64,000 nucleotides of DNA from Tessaracoccus sp. (GTDB lineage: Bacteria; Actinomycetota; Actinomycetes; Propionibacteriales; Propionibacteriaceae), in assembly GCF_016714275.1 (NCBI RefSeq), contig NZ_JADJNP010000001.1, forward strand, positions 1,612,001 through 1,676,000. Direction: 5' to 3'. The translations under genes were made by a program, and so were the position numbers. Below the pieces are notes generated by a model. It worked only from the letters and a program-made list of their open reading frames with translations. It did not search any database and was not told the DNA's origin. Shown here piece by piece: positions 26,715-35,145 of the stretch (its first letter is position 1; the number at the start of each line of letters is the position of its first letter).

Positions 26715-28364
26715 CTACCTGCCCGCGGAACCTCTTAGGTCGTGCATCAGGTCGCGGTACTCGCGGCCGAGCCAGTCGTGGAGGCGGGTGTAGGCGCGGT
26801 AGAGGCGGTCGTAGGCCGCGGCGTTGCCGGGGTTCGGCAGGTAGGTCTTCTCGCCGCGCCGGCCCATCGAACGGGCCGCCGTCGGGACGTCCGGATAGCG
26901 GCCGGCCGCAACCGCGCCATGGATGGCCGACCCCAGCGCCCCGCCCTGCGCGGAACCGACGGTGGCGATGGGTAGCTGCAGGACGTCGGCGTAGAGCTGC
27001 ATCAGGAACGCATTCTTCAGCAGCCCACCCGCCGCGACGACCTCAGTGATCTCGACGCCCGCGGCTACGAAGGTGTCGACGATGGTGCGAGTGCCGAACG
27101 CCGTCGCCTCGATGAGCGCGCGGTACTGATCCTCGGGGCGCGTCCGCAGCGTCTGACCCACGATGACGCCGGACAGCTCGTGGTCGACGAGCACGGAGCG
27201 ATTGCCTGAGTGCCAATCGAGCGCGACCAAACCGTGCTCGCCCACCGCCTGCTGCGCGGCGAGAGCGGTCAAGTGCTCGTGCACCGAGATCCCGGCGGCC
27301 GCGGCGGCCTCCGCGTAGGAGGCCGGGACGCAGTTGTCCACGAACCACGCGAAGATGTCACCCACACCCGACTGCCCGGCCTCGTAGCCGTAGCTCCCGG
27401 CGACGACGCCGCCGTCGACGACACCGCCCATACCGGGCACCTCGCGCAGTTCCGTGCCGCACACGATGTGGCACGTCGAGGTACCCATGATGGCGACGAG
27501 CTGGCCGGGGTCGACGGCCTGGGCAGCGGGAGCGGTGACGTGCGCGTCGATGTTCGCCACGGCGACAGGGATGCCCGCGCGCAGACTCGTGCGCACCGCT
27601 CCCTCTGCGGTCAGCAGCCCGGCCCGCGCGCCCAGCGGCACGATGGGCACGTCGAGCTTCTCCGTAACGAGGCCCGAGAACCCTGGGGCGAGCGCATCGA
27701 GGAACTCCGCACTCGGGTAGCTGCCGTCCTGGTAGAGGCCCTTGTAGCCGGCCATGCCCGCGCCGCGGACATAGCTCCCGGTGAGCTCCCAGACGATCCA
27801 GTCGCCCGCCTCGACGAGGTAGCGCATGGCGCCGTACACCTCGGGCGCCTCCTCGTACAGCTCGAGCGCCTTCGGGAACTCCCACTCCGCCGAGACCAGT
27901 CCGCCGTAACGCGACAGCCACGGCTCGTTCCGCGCGGTGGCGAGCGCCGTGATGCGGTCTGCCTGCGACTTCGGGGCGTGGTGCTTCCACAGCTTCGCGT
28001 AGGCGTGCGGGTTGTCGTGGAACTCGTCGGTCTCACAGAGCGGTGTGCCGTCGGCGAGGACGGGGATGAAGGTGGCTGCCGTGAAGTCGAGGCCGAGGCC
28101 GACGACGTCGGCAGGGTCGGCGCCCGCATCCCTGAGGGCCTCGCGCACGGCCGTGCGGAGCACCTGACGGTAGTCGTCGGGGTTCTGCAGCGCCCACCCC
28201 GGGGGCAGCCGACGCCCGTCGCCGGCCGTGAATCGCTCCTCCATAACCTTGTGCTCGTACTCGTGCACCGCGGTCCCGAGCTCCGCGCCGTCGCTCACCC
28301 TGACCACAACGACGCGGCCCGACAGCGTGCCGAAGTCGATCCCTACCACCAGCTCGTCGGCCAC
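26715..28364 (-). CDS. araB: Ribulokinase
   Basis: 549 residues, typical of AraB. It phosphorylates L-ribulose to L-ribulose 5-phosphate in L-arabinose catabolism. The N-terminal phosphate motif GIDFGTLSGR and the FGGY-family C-terminal domain with GGLLKNAFLMQLYADVL are present, along with the AraB-type HNNPHAYAKLWKHH-like segment (DNPHAYAKLWKHH). The GTG start at 28364 has GAGGAGG upstream. It converges on the GH43 gene 32 bases away. AraA and AraD are not in the window. No CATCGATG operator is seen at its start, so it may be regulated apart from the importers. Confidence 0.93.
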   Translation of the reverse strand: MADELVVGIDFGTLSGRVVVVRVSDGAELGTAVHEYEHKVMEERFTAGDGRRLPPGWALQNPDDYRQVLRTAVREALRDAGADPADVVGLGLDFTAATFIPVLADGTPLCETDEFHDNPHAYAKLWKHHAPKSQADRITALATARNEPWLSRYGGLVSAEWEFPKALELYEEAPEVYGAMRYLVEAGDWIVWELTGSYVRGAGMAGYKGLYQDGSYPSAEFLDALAPGFSGLVTEKLDVPIVPLGARAGLLTAEGAVRTSLRAGIPVAVANIDAHVTAPAAQAVDPGQLVAIMGTSTCHIVCGTELREVPGMGGVVDGGVVAGSYGYEAGQSGVGDIFAWFVDNCVPASYAEAAAAAGISVHEHLTALAAQQAVGEHGLVALDWHSGNRSVLVDHELSGVIVGQTLRTRPEDQYRALIEATAFGTRTIVDTFVAAGVEITEVVAAGGLLKNAFLMQLYADVLQLPIATVGSAQGGALGSAIHGAVAAGRYPDVPTAARSMGRRGEKTYLPNPGNAAAYDRLYRAYTRLHDWLGREYRDLMHDLRGSAGR

Positions 28365-28379
28365 GTCTCGTCCTCCTCG

Positions 28380-28401
28380 ACGGGGCCCGACCCGGGCCCG
28401 T
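28380..28401. terminator. GC-rich hairpin between thioesterase and araB genes
   Basis: ACGGGGCCCG and CGGGCCCGT form a stem with one bulged G around a short loop, between the thioesterase stop and the araB start. On the minus strand no T-run follows, so it would be a weak terminator or attenuator. Confidence 0.3.
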
Positions 28402-28423
28402 TTCCGCTCACCCTAGCAGGAGG

Positions 28424-29290
28424 TCACACACCGCTTTCAACGATGTAGGAACCGAGCGTCGCACGCATCTCCTCGGTCAGCGGAACAGGGCGGAAGTCCT
28501 TGTCAGCACACACTAGGACGGTGCGGCCACGCGCCAGGACAGAGTCGCCGTCGATGATCTCCGCGGCCAGCGTCAACGACGACGTCCCCAACCGCACCGG
28601 CGCGATGCGCGTGGCATACGGCTCAAGGCGGTGCTCGATCTGAGCGATGTAGTCGACGTCTTGACGGGCCACGAGCCAGAGATGCTCGCTGCCCTCTGCG
28701 CCCGCGCGAGCCATCGTCGGATCCCAGGCTGTCGTCGCCGTGACGCGCGCCTGCTGCAAGTAGTCGTAGACCTTCGCGTTGTTGACGTGGCCGTACGCGT
28801 CGAGGTCGGTCCAGCGGACGAAGAGCGGCACGGCCGTCGCGCGCCCGTCGAGGCCAGGCGCCGCCAACTCCCGGAACGGCTCGGCGTCGATCCTGTGCTC
28901 CTGCAGAAATGCCCGGTATTCCGGCCGCAGTCGCACGGGGCGCTGCAGGTCGAAGTCGAAAGGACACAGCACCGTGCGCGCCGCGACCACCTCGCGGGCC
29001 GCACCCGCGCCCTCAGATGCGAACACCCGATAGGCGATCTCCAGGCGTGCCGCGCCCAGCGCGGATACCCCCAACTCCACCCGGACCGCCCCAGTCTCAT
29101 AGGAGATCGAACCGCGGAACTCCACCTGGTGCGAGACGACGATGATCCCGCTGTCGAGCAGATCCGACGCCGGCCCCCGCCGAAGGAACGCGACGCGGGC
29201 CTCCTGCAGGTAGTCGACGATGACGGCGTTGTTGACGTGCCCCTGCGCGTCGAGGTCAGACCAGCGCAGCGGGCATTCGACGACGAACAC
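28424..29290 (-). CDS. Tandem hot-dog acyl-CoA thioesterase
   Basis: 288 residues made of two 4HBT hot-dog domains. Both begin with the active-site pattern RWSDLDAQGHVNNA and RWTDLDAYGHVNNAK, with the catalytic-type Asp and conserved HVNNA. Single-domain relatives hydrolyse acyl-CoA thioesters as multimers; a tandem fusion acts as a built-in dimer. The GTG start follows the acyl-CoA ligase stop with no gap (TGAGTG), so ligase and thioesterase are made together, opposing steps of acyl-CoA formation and release. Confidence 0.88.
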   Translation of the reverse strand: MFVVECPLRWSDLDAQGHVNNAVIVDYLQEARVAFLRRGPASDLLDSGIIVVSHQVEFRGSISYETGAVRVELGVSALGAARLEIAYRVFASEGAGAAREVVAARTVLCPFDFDLQRPVRLRPEYRAFLQEHRIDAEPFRELAAPGLDGRATAVPLFVRWTDLDAYGHVNNAKVYDYLQQARVTATTAWDPTMARAGAEGSEHLWLVARQDVDYIAQIEHRLEPYATRIAPVRLGTSSLTLAAEIIDGDSVLARGRTVLVCADKDFRPVPLTEEMRATLGSYIVESGV

Positions 29291-31123
29291 TCAGTCTTCT
29301 TCCTTCGGGTACAGCCCGTCGACGATGTCCTTGTACTTGTCCGTGACCACCGAGCGGCGGATCTTCATGTTCGCCGTCACGCCGTCGTTCTCCACCGTCA
29401 GCTCGTGGTCGAGGATGGCGAACTTCTTCACCGTCTCCCAGCGCTCGAGCTTCTCGTTGACCCGCGCCATCTGGCGCTCGATGGAGGCCTTGATCTCGGG
29501 ACGCTGCGACAGCTCGGCGTAGCTCCCAGTGTGGCCGTGCTTGTCCGCCCACTTCTGCAGCAGCGCGGGGTCGAGCACGACGAGCGCCGACACGAACTTC
29601 CGCCCCTCGCCGACGGCGATCGACTGCGCGATGTACGGAATGTTCGCCTGGATCGCGCTCTCCACCTTCTGGGGGGCGACATACTTGCCGCCCGAGGTCT
29701 TGAAAAGGTCCTTCTTGCGATCGGTGATCTTGATGATGCCCGCGGGGCTGATCTCGGCGATGTCGCCGGTGTGATACCAGCCGTCGTCGGTGAGGACCTC
29801 GGCCGTCTTGTCCGGAAGGTTGTGGTAGCCGGGCGTGATGATGGGGCCGCGGAGCAGGAGCTCACCATCGTCGGCCAGCTTCGCCTCCATCCCGGGCAGG
29901 ACCGGGCCGATGCTGCCGAAGTGTGGGTCCTCCGGGAGGTCAAGCGTGGCGATCGCGCTGGTCTCGGTGGCGCCGTAGCCCTCGACGATCAGGATGCCCG
30001 CACCGTAGAACCACCGCTGCACCTGCGGGCTGAGCTTCGCCGAGCCCGAGATCATGAACCGCATGCGGCCCCCGAGGCGCTCCTTCAGCTTCGAGAACAC
30101 GAGCTTGTCGGCGATCTTGTACTTGACCGCCAGCGCGCCCTTCAGCTCGCGGCCGGCCAGTCGGTCGTCGATCGACGCGTAGCCGACGGAGAAGGCCCAC
30201 CGCGCGATCTTCGCCTTGACGCCCGTCGCATTGGTCAGGACCGCGCCGCGGACCTTCTCGAAGATGCGCGGGGCACCGCACATGAAGGTGGGGCGCACCT
30301 CGCCGAGGTTCTGGACGATCTTGTCGATCCTGCCGTCGACGGCCGACGCGAAGCCGTAGGCCAGCTGCACCGCGATGAGGGCCTTGCCGAACACGTGACT
30401 CAGAGGAAGCCAGAGATACTGCAGGTCGTTCTCATCGAGCTCGTTGAGGTGCTTGGTGGCCGCACCCTCGTACACCCACGACAAGTGGTTGAGCCGCACG
30501 CCCTTGGGGCGACCCGTCGTTCCGGAGGTGTAGATCAGCGTGGAGAGGGTGTCGCGGTTGGTGCTGGCGATCGAGTCGTCGACGGCGCTGGGGTGCTCGG
30601 CGAGGTAGGCGACGCCGTCGGCCTTGAGCTGGTCGTAGGAGATGATGCGGTCGCTCAGCTCGACGCCCGCGGGGTCGATGACGACGATCGTGCGGATCTG
30701 CTCTGCGAGGTCTGCGAAGCCGCTGATCTTCTCCACCTGCGCCGCGTCCTCAGCGACCAGGATGACCGACCCGGAGTCCGAGAGAACGTAGTGGACGTCG
30801 TCGGGGCCGGTCGACGGGTAGATGGTGGTGGTGGCGCCGGCGGCGGCCGCGATGGCGAGGTCGACGAGGATCCACTCGATGCGGGTATTGGAACAGATCG
30901 CGACCCGCTCCTCGTAGGCGAGACCACGGGCGAGGAGGCCCGCGGCCAACTGCTCGACGATGTCGTTGGTCTGCTTCCAGGTGAGCGTCACCCAGTTGGT
31001 GGGTTCAGCCGTCCCCTGCGGGTAAAGGAATGCCCTGCCATTCGGCGTTTCGGCGACCCTCCTCCGCAGCATGTCCCCCACACTGTTGGCTGCCTGCTCC
31101 AAGAGCTGATCTCGAATGTCCAC
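29291..31123 (-). CDS. Long-chain fatty-acid--CoA ligase (AMP-forming)
   Basis: 610 residues from the GTG at 31123, picked because GGAGGG lies seven bases upstream; a longer frame to 31213 would run through the MarR promoter. It activates fatty acids via acyl-AMP to acyl-CoA. Adenylation motifs: TLIYTSGTTGRPKGVRL (P-loop-like), VEGYGATETSA, WYHTGDIAEI and ITDRKKDLFKTSGGKYV with the conserved lysines. It resembles the FAA1/FadD15 group. It is followed directly by the thioesterase gene, and divergent from a MarR regulator that may control both sides. Confidence 0.9.
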   Translation of the reverse strand: MDIRDQLLEQAANSVGDMLRRRVAETPNGRAFLYPQGTAEPTNWVTLTWKQTNDIVEQLAAGLLARGLAYEERVAICSNTRIEWILVDLAIAAAAGATTTIYPSTGPDDVHYVLSDSGSVILVAEDAAQVEKISGFADLAEQIRTIVVIDPAGVELSDRIISYDQLKADGVAYLAEHPSAVDDSIASTNRDTLSTLIYTSGTTGRPKGVRLNHLSWVYEGAATKHLNELDENDLQYLWLPLSHVFGKALIAVQLAYGFASAVDGRIDKIVQNLGEVRPTFMCGAPRIFEKVRGAVLTNATGVKAKIARWAFSVGYASIDDRLAGRELKGALAVKYKIADKLVFSKLKERLGGRMRFMISGSAKLSPQVQRWFYGAGILIVEGYGATETSAIATLDLPEDPHFGSIGPVLPGMEAKLADDGELLLRGPIITPGYHNLPDKTAEVLTDDGWYHTGDIAEISPAGIIKITDRKKDLFKTSGGKYVAPQKVESAIQANIPYIAQSIAVGEGRKFVSALVVLDPALLQKWADKHGHTGSYAELSQRPEIKASIERQMARVNEKLERWETVKKFAILDHELTVENDGVTANMKIRRSVVTDKYKDIVDGLYPKEED

Positions 31124-31201
31124 GCTGAAACCCTCCGAATCGGTTGGAGGCAAGCCTAACGGGTCCCGGGACACACCACTAGGACGTTCGCTCACAACTG
31201 C

Positions 31202-31228
31202 TTGAAGAATCAACTTTCATGGTAAGGT
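31202..31228 (+). promoter_or_regulatory. marR promoter and possible operator
   Basis: TGAAGAATCAACTTTCA (31203-31219) is an imperfect inverted repeat (TGAA ... TTCA). TAAGGT (31223-31228) ends seven bases before the ATG at 31236, a leaderless-type -10 box, with TTGAAG upstream as a possible -35. A MarR dimer bound here would shut its own gene and perhaps the divergent ligase. Confidence 0.35.
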
Positions 31229-31235
31229 GGGCCGC

Positions 31236-31691
31236 ATGTCGGAACCGGTCGCAGGGTGGCTCTCCCAGGAGCAGCAGCGCATCTGGCGCGCCTACCTCCT
31301 GGCGAACGCGCACATCAACGAGTACCTGGAGGCAGCACTCCGGGCATTCGATCTGAGCCTCGCGGAGTACGAGCTGCTCGTCCGGCTGAGCGAGTCCCCG
31401 GGCCAGACCATTCGCATGGGCGAGTTGGCGGCTTCCGTGGGCCATTCGCGCTCACGCCTCACCCACACGGCCAAGCGGATGGAGTCCGCCGGCCTGATCG
31501 CGCGCTCGGCGTGCGACTCGGACGGCCGCGGGGTGCAGGCGTGCCTGACACCCAAGGGCCTCGCGCTCCTGGAGCGCGCCGCGCCCGCGCATGTCGACTC
31601 GGTGCGCCGCGTGTTCGTCGACGCCATCGACGCCGACGACTACATCGCCCTGGGCCGCGCGATGGAGGCCGTGCTGGCGGTGGCAGACTAG
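31236..31691 (+). CDS. MarR-family transcriptional regulator
   Basis: 151 residues from the ATG. The winged helix has the MarR pattern: LSLAEYELLVRLSESPG, then the recognition part MGELAASVGHSRSRLTHTAKRMESAGLI and the wing ARSACDSDGRGVQACLTPKGL. Such dimers lose DNA binding when they bind phenolics, lipids or oxidants. It is five bases before the FAD oxidase gene, so both are one operon, and divergent from the acyl-CoA ligase. Target and ligand are not determinable. Confidence 0.88.
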   Translation: MSEPVAGWLSQEQQRIWRAYLLANAHINEYLEAALRAFDLSLAEYELLVRLSESPGQTIRMGELAASVGHSRSRLTHTAKRMESAGLIARSACDSDGRGVQACLTPKGLALLERAAPAHVDSVRRVFVDAIDADDYIALGRAMEAVLAVAD

Positions 31692-31696
31692 GCGCC

Positions 31697-34489
31697 GTGA
31701 ATCGCGCCCTCCTCACCCCTGAGCTTCCGCTGTTGGCCGAGTTGGGGGACCTGGCGGAGATCGTCGACACCTCAACACTGACGCGCGCCCTGTACTCCAG
31801 CGATGCCTCGCTCTACCGGATCGCGCCGGCCGCCGTCGCCCGCCCGCGCACCGCCGACGAACTGGTCACCGTGGTCCGGGCCGCGCTGAAGGTCGGGATG
31901 CCGATCACCGCGCGCGGCGCCGGCACCTCGTGCGCGGGAAACGCCGTCGGTCCAGGGTTGGTGATCGATGTCGCGCGACACCTCAACCGGATCCACTCCA
32001 TAGACCCCGAGGCCCGCACCGCCGTCATCGACCCCGGTGTCGTGCAGGAGCAATTGCAGTCCGCCGGCCGCCCGTTCGGGCTGCGGCTGGGGCCCGACCC
32101 GTCGACGTCGTCGCGGTGCACCGTCGGCGGCATGATCGGCAACAACGCGTGCGGACCCCGCGCGCTGGGCTATGGACGCATGGCCGACAACGTGGTCAGC
32201 CTCGACATCATCGACGGCAGGGGCGAGCTGGTCACGCTCGGCGTCGACGACCTTCCGGAACTGCGTGCGCTGGTGGCCGCGAACCTCGGGGTGATCCGCA
32301 CAGAGTTCGGCACGTTCATCCGCCAGGTCTCCGGCTACTCGCTGGAGCACCTGCTGCCGGAGCGCCGGTTCGACGTGCCGAAGTTCTTCGCCGGGACGGA
32401 GGGCACGCTGGGAGTGATCGTTCGTGCCACCGTCCGGCTCGTCGCGGACGCACCGCACCGCGTGATGGTGGCGCTGGGCTACCCCAGCATGCCCCACGCC
32501 GGCGACGACATCTCCAACCTGCTCGACTTCCGCCCCACCGCCTGCGAGGGGCTGGACCGCCGCATCGTCGACGTCGTCGTCGGGAAGTTCGGGCCCGACG
32601 CCGTCGGCGTGCTGCCGGAGGGCGACGGCTGGATGTTCCTGGAGGTCGTCGGCGATGATCCCGCCGAAGTGCGCGCGCGCGCCGAGGCGATCGTCGCGCG
32701 CGCCGCTTCGACGGAGGGCTGGGTCGTCGACGACCCCGTCCGCGCCGCGCAGCTCTGGCAGATCAGGGCCGACGGTGCGGGCCTGGCCGGGGTGAGCCTC
32801 GAGAAGCCGGCGTACGGCGGCTGGGAGGATGCGGCCGTCCCGCCGCAGCACCTGGGAAGCTACCTCCGCGAGTTCGACGCGCTGCTCGCGAAGCACGGCC
32901 TGCACGGCCTCCCCTACGGGCACTTCGGCGACGGCTGCGTCCACTGCCGCATCGACTTCCCCCTCGAGGCGCCCGACGGGGCAGCGCGGTACAAGGCGTT
33001 CGTCGACGAGGCCGCCCGCCTCGTCGCCCGATTCGGTGGCTCGATGTCCGGCGAACACGGAGACGGCCGCGCCCGCTCCGCGCTGCTCCCCTACATGTAC
33101 TCGGCCGAGGCGCTGCGGATCTTCGGCGCCGTCAAGGCCATCTTCGACCCCAAGGGCCTGATGAACCCGGGTGTGCTCGTCGACCCAGACCCCGTCGAGG
33201 CGAACCTGCGCATGGTCGCGGCCAGCCGGTCTCCACTGTCGAGCACCGACGCCGAGTTCGTCGAGGCCGTGCACCAATGCTCGGGAGTCGGCAAGTGCCT
33301 CGCCAACTCGACCGCCGCAGGCGGCGTGATGTGCCCGAGCTTCCAGGCCACGCGCGACGAAAAGGACTCGACGCGGGGCCGCGCCCGGGCGCTGCAGGAG
33401 ATGGTCAACGGCTCGCTGATCTCGCAGGGCTGGCGCTCCCCCGAGGTCCACGCGGCGCTCGACCTCTGCCTTTCCTGCAAGGGCTGCGCACGCGACTGCC
33501 CCACCGGCATCGACATGGCCGCCTACAAGGCGCGGGTCACACACGAGCGTTACAAGGGTCGGCTACGCCCCCGCAACCACTACGCGCTGGGCTGGCTGCC
33601 GCGCTGGGGCCGCCTGATCACGACGGTGCCGGGCCTCGGCGCGCTGATCAACACCGTCGGCAAGGCCCCCGGCCTCGGCCGCGCCCTCCGCTGGGCCGCC
33701 GGCGTCGACGCCCGCCGCGAGATCCCGAAGTTCGCCTCCCGCACGGCCCGCTCGCAGCTACCACTGCTACCACTGGTTGAGCCGGGCAAGAAGGGCCGCG
33801 TCCTCATCTGGGTCGACTCGTTCTCCGACTGTTTCGAGTCGCAGTCCTTCGCCGCGATGGTGCAGGTGCTCGTCCGGCTAGGCTACGAGCCCGAGGTCCT
33901 GAACGAGACCGCGTGCTGCGGGCTGACCTGGATCTCCACCGGACAGCTCGACGGCGCCCGGCGCCAGCTCGCGAACGCGGCGAGGGTGCTGGCCCCCTAC
34001 GTCGCCGACGGCGTGCCCATCCTCGGCGTCGAGCCGTCGTGCACCGCGGTATGGCGGAGCGACGCCCCCGAGCTGCTGCCCGACAACGCCGACGTCGCGG
34101 CGCTGAACGGCGCGGTCCGGACCCTGGCGGAGTTCCTCGCCGATGACCCCGACTTCGTTGCCCCGGACCTTCGTGGGCACACGATCGTCGCTCAGCCGCA
34201 CTGCCACCACGCGTCGGTGCTGGGCTGGGCAAAGGATCGCGCGCTCCTGGCCACGACGGGCGCCGAGCTCGTCGTCGTCGGCGGCTGCTGCGGCCTGGCG
34301 GGCAACTTCGGCGTCGAGATCGGCCACCACGACGTGAGCGTGAAGGTCTTCGAGCACGACCTCGGCCCGGCGATCGAGGCGCATCCCGACGCCATCGTCC
34401 TCGCCGACGGCTTCAGCTGCCAGACCCAGCTCCAGTCGCTGGCCGGCCGCGCGTCGATGTCGCTCGCGGAGCTCCTCGCCACGCACTGA
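31697..34489 (+). CDS. FAD-linked oxidase / iron-sulfur fusion (D-lactate dehydrogenase type)
   Basis: 930 residues from the GTG that follows marR. Order: PCMH FAD-binding domain (ITARGAGTSCAGNAVGPGL and CTVGGMIGNNACGPRALGYG), FAD-oxidase C-terminal domain ending SMSGEHGDGRARSALL, a 4Fe-4S region with one CSGVGKC and one CLSCKGCARDCP cluster motif, then a CCG domain with ETACCGL and GGCCGLAGNFG. This Dld-type fusion oxidises a 2-hydroxy acid and passes electrons to quinone at the membrane face. Lactate is the best guess but 2-hydroxyglutarate or glycolate remain possible. The MarR coupling and divergent fatty-acid genes suggest induction by a small acid. Confidence 0.85.
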   Translation: MNRALLTPELPLLAELGDLAEIVDTSTLTRALYSSDASLYRIAPAAVARPRTADELVTVVRAALKVGMPITARGAGTSCAGNAVGPGLVIDVARHLNRIHSIDPEARTAVIDPGVVQEQLQSAGRPFGLRLGPDPSTSSRCTVGGMIGNNACGPRALGYGRMADNVVSLDIIDGRGELVTLGVDDLPELRALVAANLGVIRTEFGTFIRQVSGYSLEHLLPERRFDVPKFFAGTEGTLGVIVRATVRLVADAPHRVMVALGYPSMPHAGDDISNLLDFRPTACEGLDRRIVDVVVGKFGPDAVGVLPEGDGWMFLEVVGDDPAEVRARAEAIVARAASTEGWVVDDPVRAAQLWQIRADGAGLAGVSLEKPAYGGWEDAAVPPQHLGSYLREFDALLAKHGLHGLPYGHFGDGCVHCRIDFPLEAPDGAARYKAFVDEAARLVARFGGSMSGEHGDGRARSALLPYMYSAEALRIFGAVKAIFDPKGLMNPGVLVDPDPVEANLRMVAASRSPLSSTDAEFVEAVHQCSGVGKCLANSTAAGGVMCPSFQATRDEKDSTRGRARALQEMVNGSLISQGWRSPEVHAALDLCLSCKGCARDCPTGIDMAAYKARVTHERYKGRLRPRNHYALGWLPRWGRLITTVPGLGALINTVGKAPGLGRALRWAAGVDARREIPKFASRTARSQLPLLPLVEPGKKGRVLIWVDSFSDCFESQSFAAMVQVLVRLGYEPEVLNETACCGLTWISTGQLDGARRQLANAARVLAPYVADGVPILGVEPSCTAVWRSDAPELLPDNADVAALNGAVRTLAEFLADDPDFVAPDLRGHTIVAQPHCHHASVLGWAKDRALLATTGAELVVVGGCCGLAGNFGVEIGHHDVSVKVFEHDLGPAIEAHPDAIVLADGFSCQTQLQSLAGRASMSLAELLATH

Positions 34490-34555
34490 GAAGCAGCCTC
34501 CCGCCTCTCCTCCGCGCCAAAACCCTCTCCCCTCGTCACTGACCGACCAAGTCCT

Positions 34556-34572
34556 GACGGATAAGTGCTGTC
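34556..34572 (-). repeat. 17-bp repeat GACAGCACTTATCCGTC, copy 1 (inverted)
   Basis: The minus strand reads GACAGCACTTATCCGTC. Two more copies, on the plus strand, are at 35061-35077 (one base different) and 36911-36927. The three copies flank the broken AbiEi/DUF559 gene and the P-loop kinase pair. Confidence 0.7.
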
Positions 34573-34621
34573 GCATTAGGGTTCTCCCAAAATCGGGGGT
34601 TTGCGAAGCATTTCGGTGTAC

Positions 34622-34644
34622 TTTTTCGGCGGAACGCCGAAAAA
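34622..34644. terminator. Rho-independent, bidirectional terminator
   Basis: TTTTTCGGCG (34622-34631) pairs exactly with CGCCGAAAAA (34635-34644) over a GAA loop. A 10-bp stem with A and T tracts on both sides can end transcripts in either direction, including that of the oxidase gene 130 bases upstream. Confidence 0.7.
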
Positions 34645-34658
34645 CCCACCCTCTATCC

Positions 34659-34688
34659 TTATCCACAGACAGAGTCGAGTTATCAACA
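34659..34688 (+). other. Two DnaA-box-like 9-mers upstream of a dead gene
   Basis: TTATCCACA (34659-34667) matches the classic DnaA box exactly and TTATCAACA (34680-34688) differs by one base. They sit 21 bases apart and 52 bases before the start of the gene remnant. No replication genes are near, so an origin is unlikely. Confidence 0.4.
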
Positions 34689-34739
34689 GTGCGCGGCAGG
34701 CCCCTGGCTTTCTCCTCATCCCCGGCGTTTCCTTGGGCT

Positions 34740-34986
34740 ATGCACTCCGCTCTCTACGACGCCCTCGCCGTCGACGACATCCTCAGTCGGCGCCAACACC
34801 CACACCTCATCGGACGTATCGACGCGGCAGTAAAGCGCGGCGAACTCACGCCGCTCCTGCCGGGAACGTACGCTCCGACGCGACGTCGCTCTTCGCCTCG
34901 CTGGGTGGACGGTGCTCCGGTTCACGGCGGAGACGATGGACACTCTGATGCCCGTCCTTCGTCGGCTCCTGGCCAAGGTCGCGTAG
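34740..34986 (+). pseudogene. Remnant of an AbiEi-type N-domain / DUF559 endonuclease-like gene
   Basis: From the ATG at 34740 the frame reads about 47 residues typical of the AbiEi-4 N-terminal domain found before DUF559 modules (DDILSRRQHPHLIGRIDAAV ... LLPGTYAPT). Then a different frame, 34879-34986, reads RDVALRLAGWTVLRFTAETM and on to LLAKVA and a stop, which is the C-terminal helix-strand part of DUF559/Vsr-like nuclease domains. The middle of the usual roughly 300-residue protein is gone and the frame is shifted. So this is a decayed gene with an internal deletion. From 34987 to 35145 I see only a 17-bp repeat copy. Confidence 0.65.
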
Positions 34987-35060
34987 GCCTACAGCCGAAC
35001 GACGCCGGAAAGGTGCGGCGAGATGCTCTGCAAACGTCCAATTCGGCAGAGCCTCAATCT

Positions 35061-35077
35061 GACAGCACTTACCCGTC
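35061..35077 (+). repeat. 17-bp repeat GACAGCACTTACCCGTC, copy 2
   Basis: Same orientation as copy 3 (36911-36927), inverted relative to copy 1 (34556-34572). The identity extends left by ATCT in copies 2 and 3. Confidence 0.7.
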
Positions 35078-35145
35078 GGGTTCGAATGCGGGCGCCGGCA
35101 AGGTTCCGGTCGTCGCGACCGCTGGCGGGGCACTAGCCTGCGAGC

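Noticed and set aside
28631..31159. 842-residue open frame opposite the thioesterase and acyl-CoA ligase genes
   Set aside because: It crosses the borders of two real genes on the other strand and has a low-complexity Arg/Val/Asp composition.
31772..33544. 590-residue open frame opposite the FAD oxidase
   Set aside because: Antisense shadow; the forward frame holds full cofactor motifs.
34659..34688. Chromosomal replication origin
   Set aside because: Only two DnaA-box-like motifs, and no dnaA, dnaN, recF or parAB in view.
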